This document shows, piece after piece, positions 61,487 to 61,621 of a stretch of 61,621 nucleotides of DNA. Under the pieces are notes generated by a model. It was not told where the DNA came from, made no database searches, and saw only the letters and a list, made by a program, of their open reading frames with translations. Where the stretch lies: positions 1 through 61,621 of the forward strand of contig JAITPR010000059.1 of assembly GCA_031289315.1 (NCBI GenBank). Direction: 5' to 3'. The DNA comes from Clostridiaceae bacterium. Lineage in GTDB: Bacteria > Bacillota > Clostridia > Christensenellales > CAG-917. Each line of letters begins with the position of its first letter. The first letter of the stretch is position 1. The translations under genes were made by a program, and so were the position numbers.

Positions 61487-61621
61487 ATGAGTATACAGAT
61501 GACTTCATGCACAAAATGCGGGGGGGGGGGGGGGGGCAATTTTATAGAGAAATATCCCGCTAAAAAACGCCGAAAACCCGCAAAGAATATTCCGGTTGGG
61601 TTTGTGTTTGTGTTTTGCACA
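61487..61621 (+). CDS. Start of an unknown gene with a 17-G tract (partial)
   Basis: ATG 61487 follows GAGGAGTAAAAC. It reads MSIQMTSCTKCG, then glycines from a run of 17 G (61520-61536), then NFIEKYPAKKRRKPAKNIPV and runs off the window. CTKC is half of a possible zinc ribbon. With 17 G the downstream part is in frame; a change of one or two G would shift it. It could be a phase-variable gene, or the tract length may be a sequencing artefact. Confidence 0.5.
   Translation, partial: MSIQMTSCTKCGGGGGGNFIEKYPAKKRRKPAKNIPVGFVFVFCT

Overview
This 61.6 kb window looks like a chromosomal segment of an uncultured Bacillota/Clostridia-type anaerobe, possibly gut-associated. The evidence is the sporulation pair yabP-yabQ, an F-type ATP synthase operon, a type I-B CRISPR-Cas locus with a Cst1-like Cas8, a GPH sugar symporter, bacterial tRNAs with encoded CCA, and Shine-Dalgarno sites of the AGGAGG type. 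The DNA is moderately GC-rich in genes and AT-rich between them. It carries many dispersed non-coding repeats: hairpin elements, a MITE-like family, and short tandem duplications at gene ends. Lineage is inferred from gene content only.

Layout. 1-2.6 kb: repeats and one membrane protein with an Arg/Asp/Tyr-rich tail. 2.6-13.5 kb: a tailed-phage packaging and head module (HTH protein, large terminase, portal, scaffold, capsid, connector-like and stabilisation-like proteins) behind a near-consensus promoter. No integrase, tail-fibre or lysis genes are seen, and it ends at an IS30 transposase fragment. 14-15.8 kb: a ClC-type chloride transporter. 16-22.6 kb: the ATP synthase operon atpB-E-F-(H)A-G-D-C. 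There is no free delta gene; the C-terminal half of delta is fused to the front of alpha. 23-34.2 kb: a complete type I-B locus (cas6-8-7-5-3-4-1-2), a degenerate 47-nt repeat tract, and an array of 38 repeats. 34.3-38.2 kb: small unknown genes, a decayed surface protein, beta-phosphoglucomutase, an aldo/keto reductase, and a membrane protein. An inverted, degenerate single-spacer CRISPR remnant lies at 38.3 kb.

38.4-45.6 kb (mostly minus strand): tRNA-Val, -Glu, -Met, -fMet, a compact alaS, a DUF6320-like protein, a condensation-type acyltransferase, yabQ, yabP and a truncated yabP copy. 46 kb: tRNA-Arg(ACG), preceded by degenerate tRNA-like fragments. 46.8-49.6 kb: a GPH symporter and a membrane-embedded M28-type peptidase. 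49.8-56.5 kb: a nitrogenase-like cluster nifB-nifX-nifH-(CrtC-like)-nifD-like-nifK-like. P-cluster and Fe-protein cysteines are present, but several active-site residues of true nitrogenase are replaced. 56.5-58.4 kb: mostly non-coding, with a GTTAAC-rich tract and a promoter-terminator pair that may define a small RNA. 58.4-60.5 kb: glmS with an internally repeated insertion. 60.5 kb to the end: dispersed repeats and the start of a gene with a 17-G tract.

Most likely to be new: the nitrogenase-like reductase with a lipocalin-like partner, the delta-alpha fusion, and the inverted degenerate CRISPR mini-locus.
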